From contig DLXG01000208.1 of the NCBI GenBank assembly GCA_003448875.1, positions 1 through 6,708 of the forward strand: a stretch of DNA of 6,708 bases, written 5' to 3'. The position numbers and the translations under genes are program-made. Shown one piece after another: positions 6,605-6,708 of the stretch. This stretch comes from Anaerolineaceae bacterium. Its GTDB lineage: Bacteria; Chloroflexota; Anaerolineae; Anaerolineales; Anaerolineaceae. The first letter of the stretch is position 1; the number at the start of each line of letters is the position of its first letter. The notes beneath the pieces are model-generated. The model saw only the letters and a list, made by a program, of their open reading frames with translations, was not told the DNA's origin and did not search any database.

Positions 6605-6678
6605 GGTTGGGTGTGGAACGCAATTTCGTTCTTGATTGCGTGTAGCCAGAATACAGTTTTTCACAGGAGGACTCTGCC

Positions 6679-6708
6679 ATGAATTTACCCCTCATTCCAC
6701 CCTTAGAT
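6679..6708 (+). CDS. Start of an unidentified B12-regulated gene; runs off the right edge
   Basis: Only ten codons (MNLPLIPPLD) are in the window. The start is well supported: a full AGGAGG at 6665-6670 sits 8 nt before the ATG, and the gene follows a cobalamin riboswitch with no other ORF between. Genes with this control usually concern cobalamin uptake or synthesis, or replace B12-dependent enzymes. Ten residues do not allow a choice among these, so no product is assigned. Confidence 0.75.
   Translation, partial: MNLPLIPPLD

Noticed and set aside
6243..6695. Minus-strand open frame of 150 codons across the right-hand leader
   Set aside because: It runs antisense through the cobalamin riboswitch and terminator, which explain the sequence structure; the product has no recognisable features.
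1..6708. CRISPR array, insertion sequence, tRNA or rRNA
   Set aside because: No regularly spaced identical repeats, transposase-like frames, terminal inverted repeats or structural RNA signatures were seen apart from the riboswitch.

Overview
The window reads as a bacterial chromosome segment with moderate GC genes and an AT-rich spacer. The mix suggests Chloroflexota (Anaerolineae-like): a soluble sugar-type sensor fused to a phosphorelay and an AraC domain, a secreted protein of LVIVD repeats, and a B12 riboswitch leader. This placement is an inference from gene style, not a marker-gene result.

Layout. Positions 1-372 (minus) hold the first 124 codons of a protein with a degenerate receiver-like domain; the gene runs off the left edge. 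Positions 505-4026 (minus) encode a 1173-residue hybrid regulator. Its order is a LacI/periplasmic-binding-protein-like sensor lacking the usual N-terminal HTH, a helical linker, a GAF-like domain, HisKA, HATPase, a degenerate receiver, a canonical receiver and a C-terminal AraC HTH. Positions 4027-4321 are an AT-rich divergent intergenic region with an extended -10 promoter for the regulator (probably giving an almost leaderless mRNA), an inverted repeat and a short direct repeat. Positions 4322-6160 (plus) encode an exported beta-propeller protein with 13 LVIVD-type repeats. A fourteenth repeat lies immediately downstream in the -1 frame (6157-6318), so the gene appears frameshifted near its end. 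Positions 6319-6678 are a leader with a good -10 box, a complete cobalamin riboswitch aptamer (6370-6488), a competing long-range helix and an intrinsic terminator. They precede a gene that starts at 6679 with a strong Shine-Dalgarno and leaves the window after 10 codons.

How the parts may work together. The hybrid regulator probably binds a small ligand, plausibly a sugar, in the cytoplasm, adjusts autophosphorylation of H587, passes phosphate to D989 and so controls DNA binding by its own AraC domain. Sensing, relay and transcription output are thus on one chain. Its targets are not visible; the divergent propeller gene and its own promoter are the nearest candidates. The right-hand riboswitch unit is separate and would lower expression of the 6679 gene when cobalamin is plentiful.
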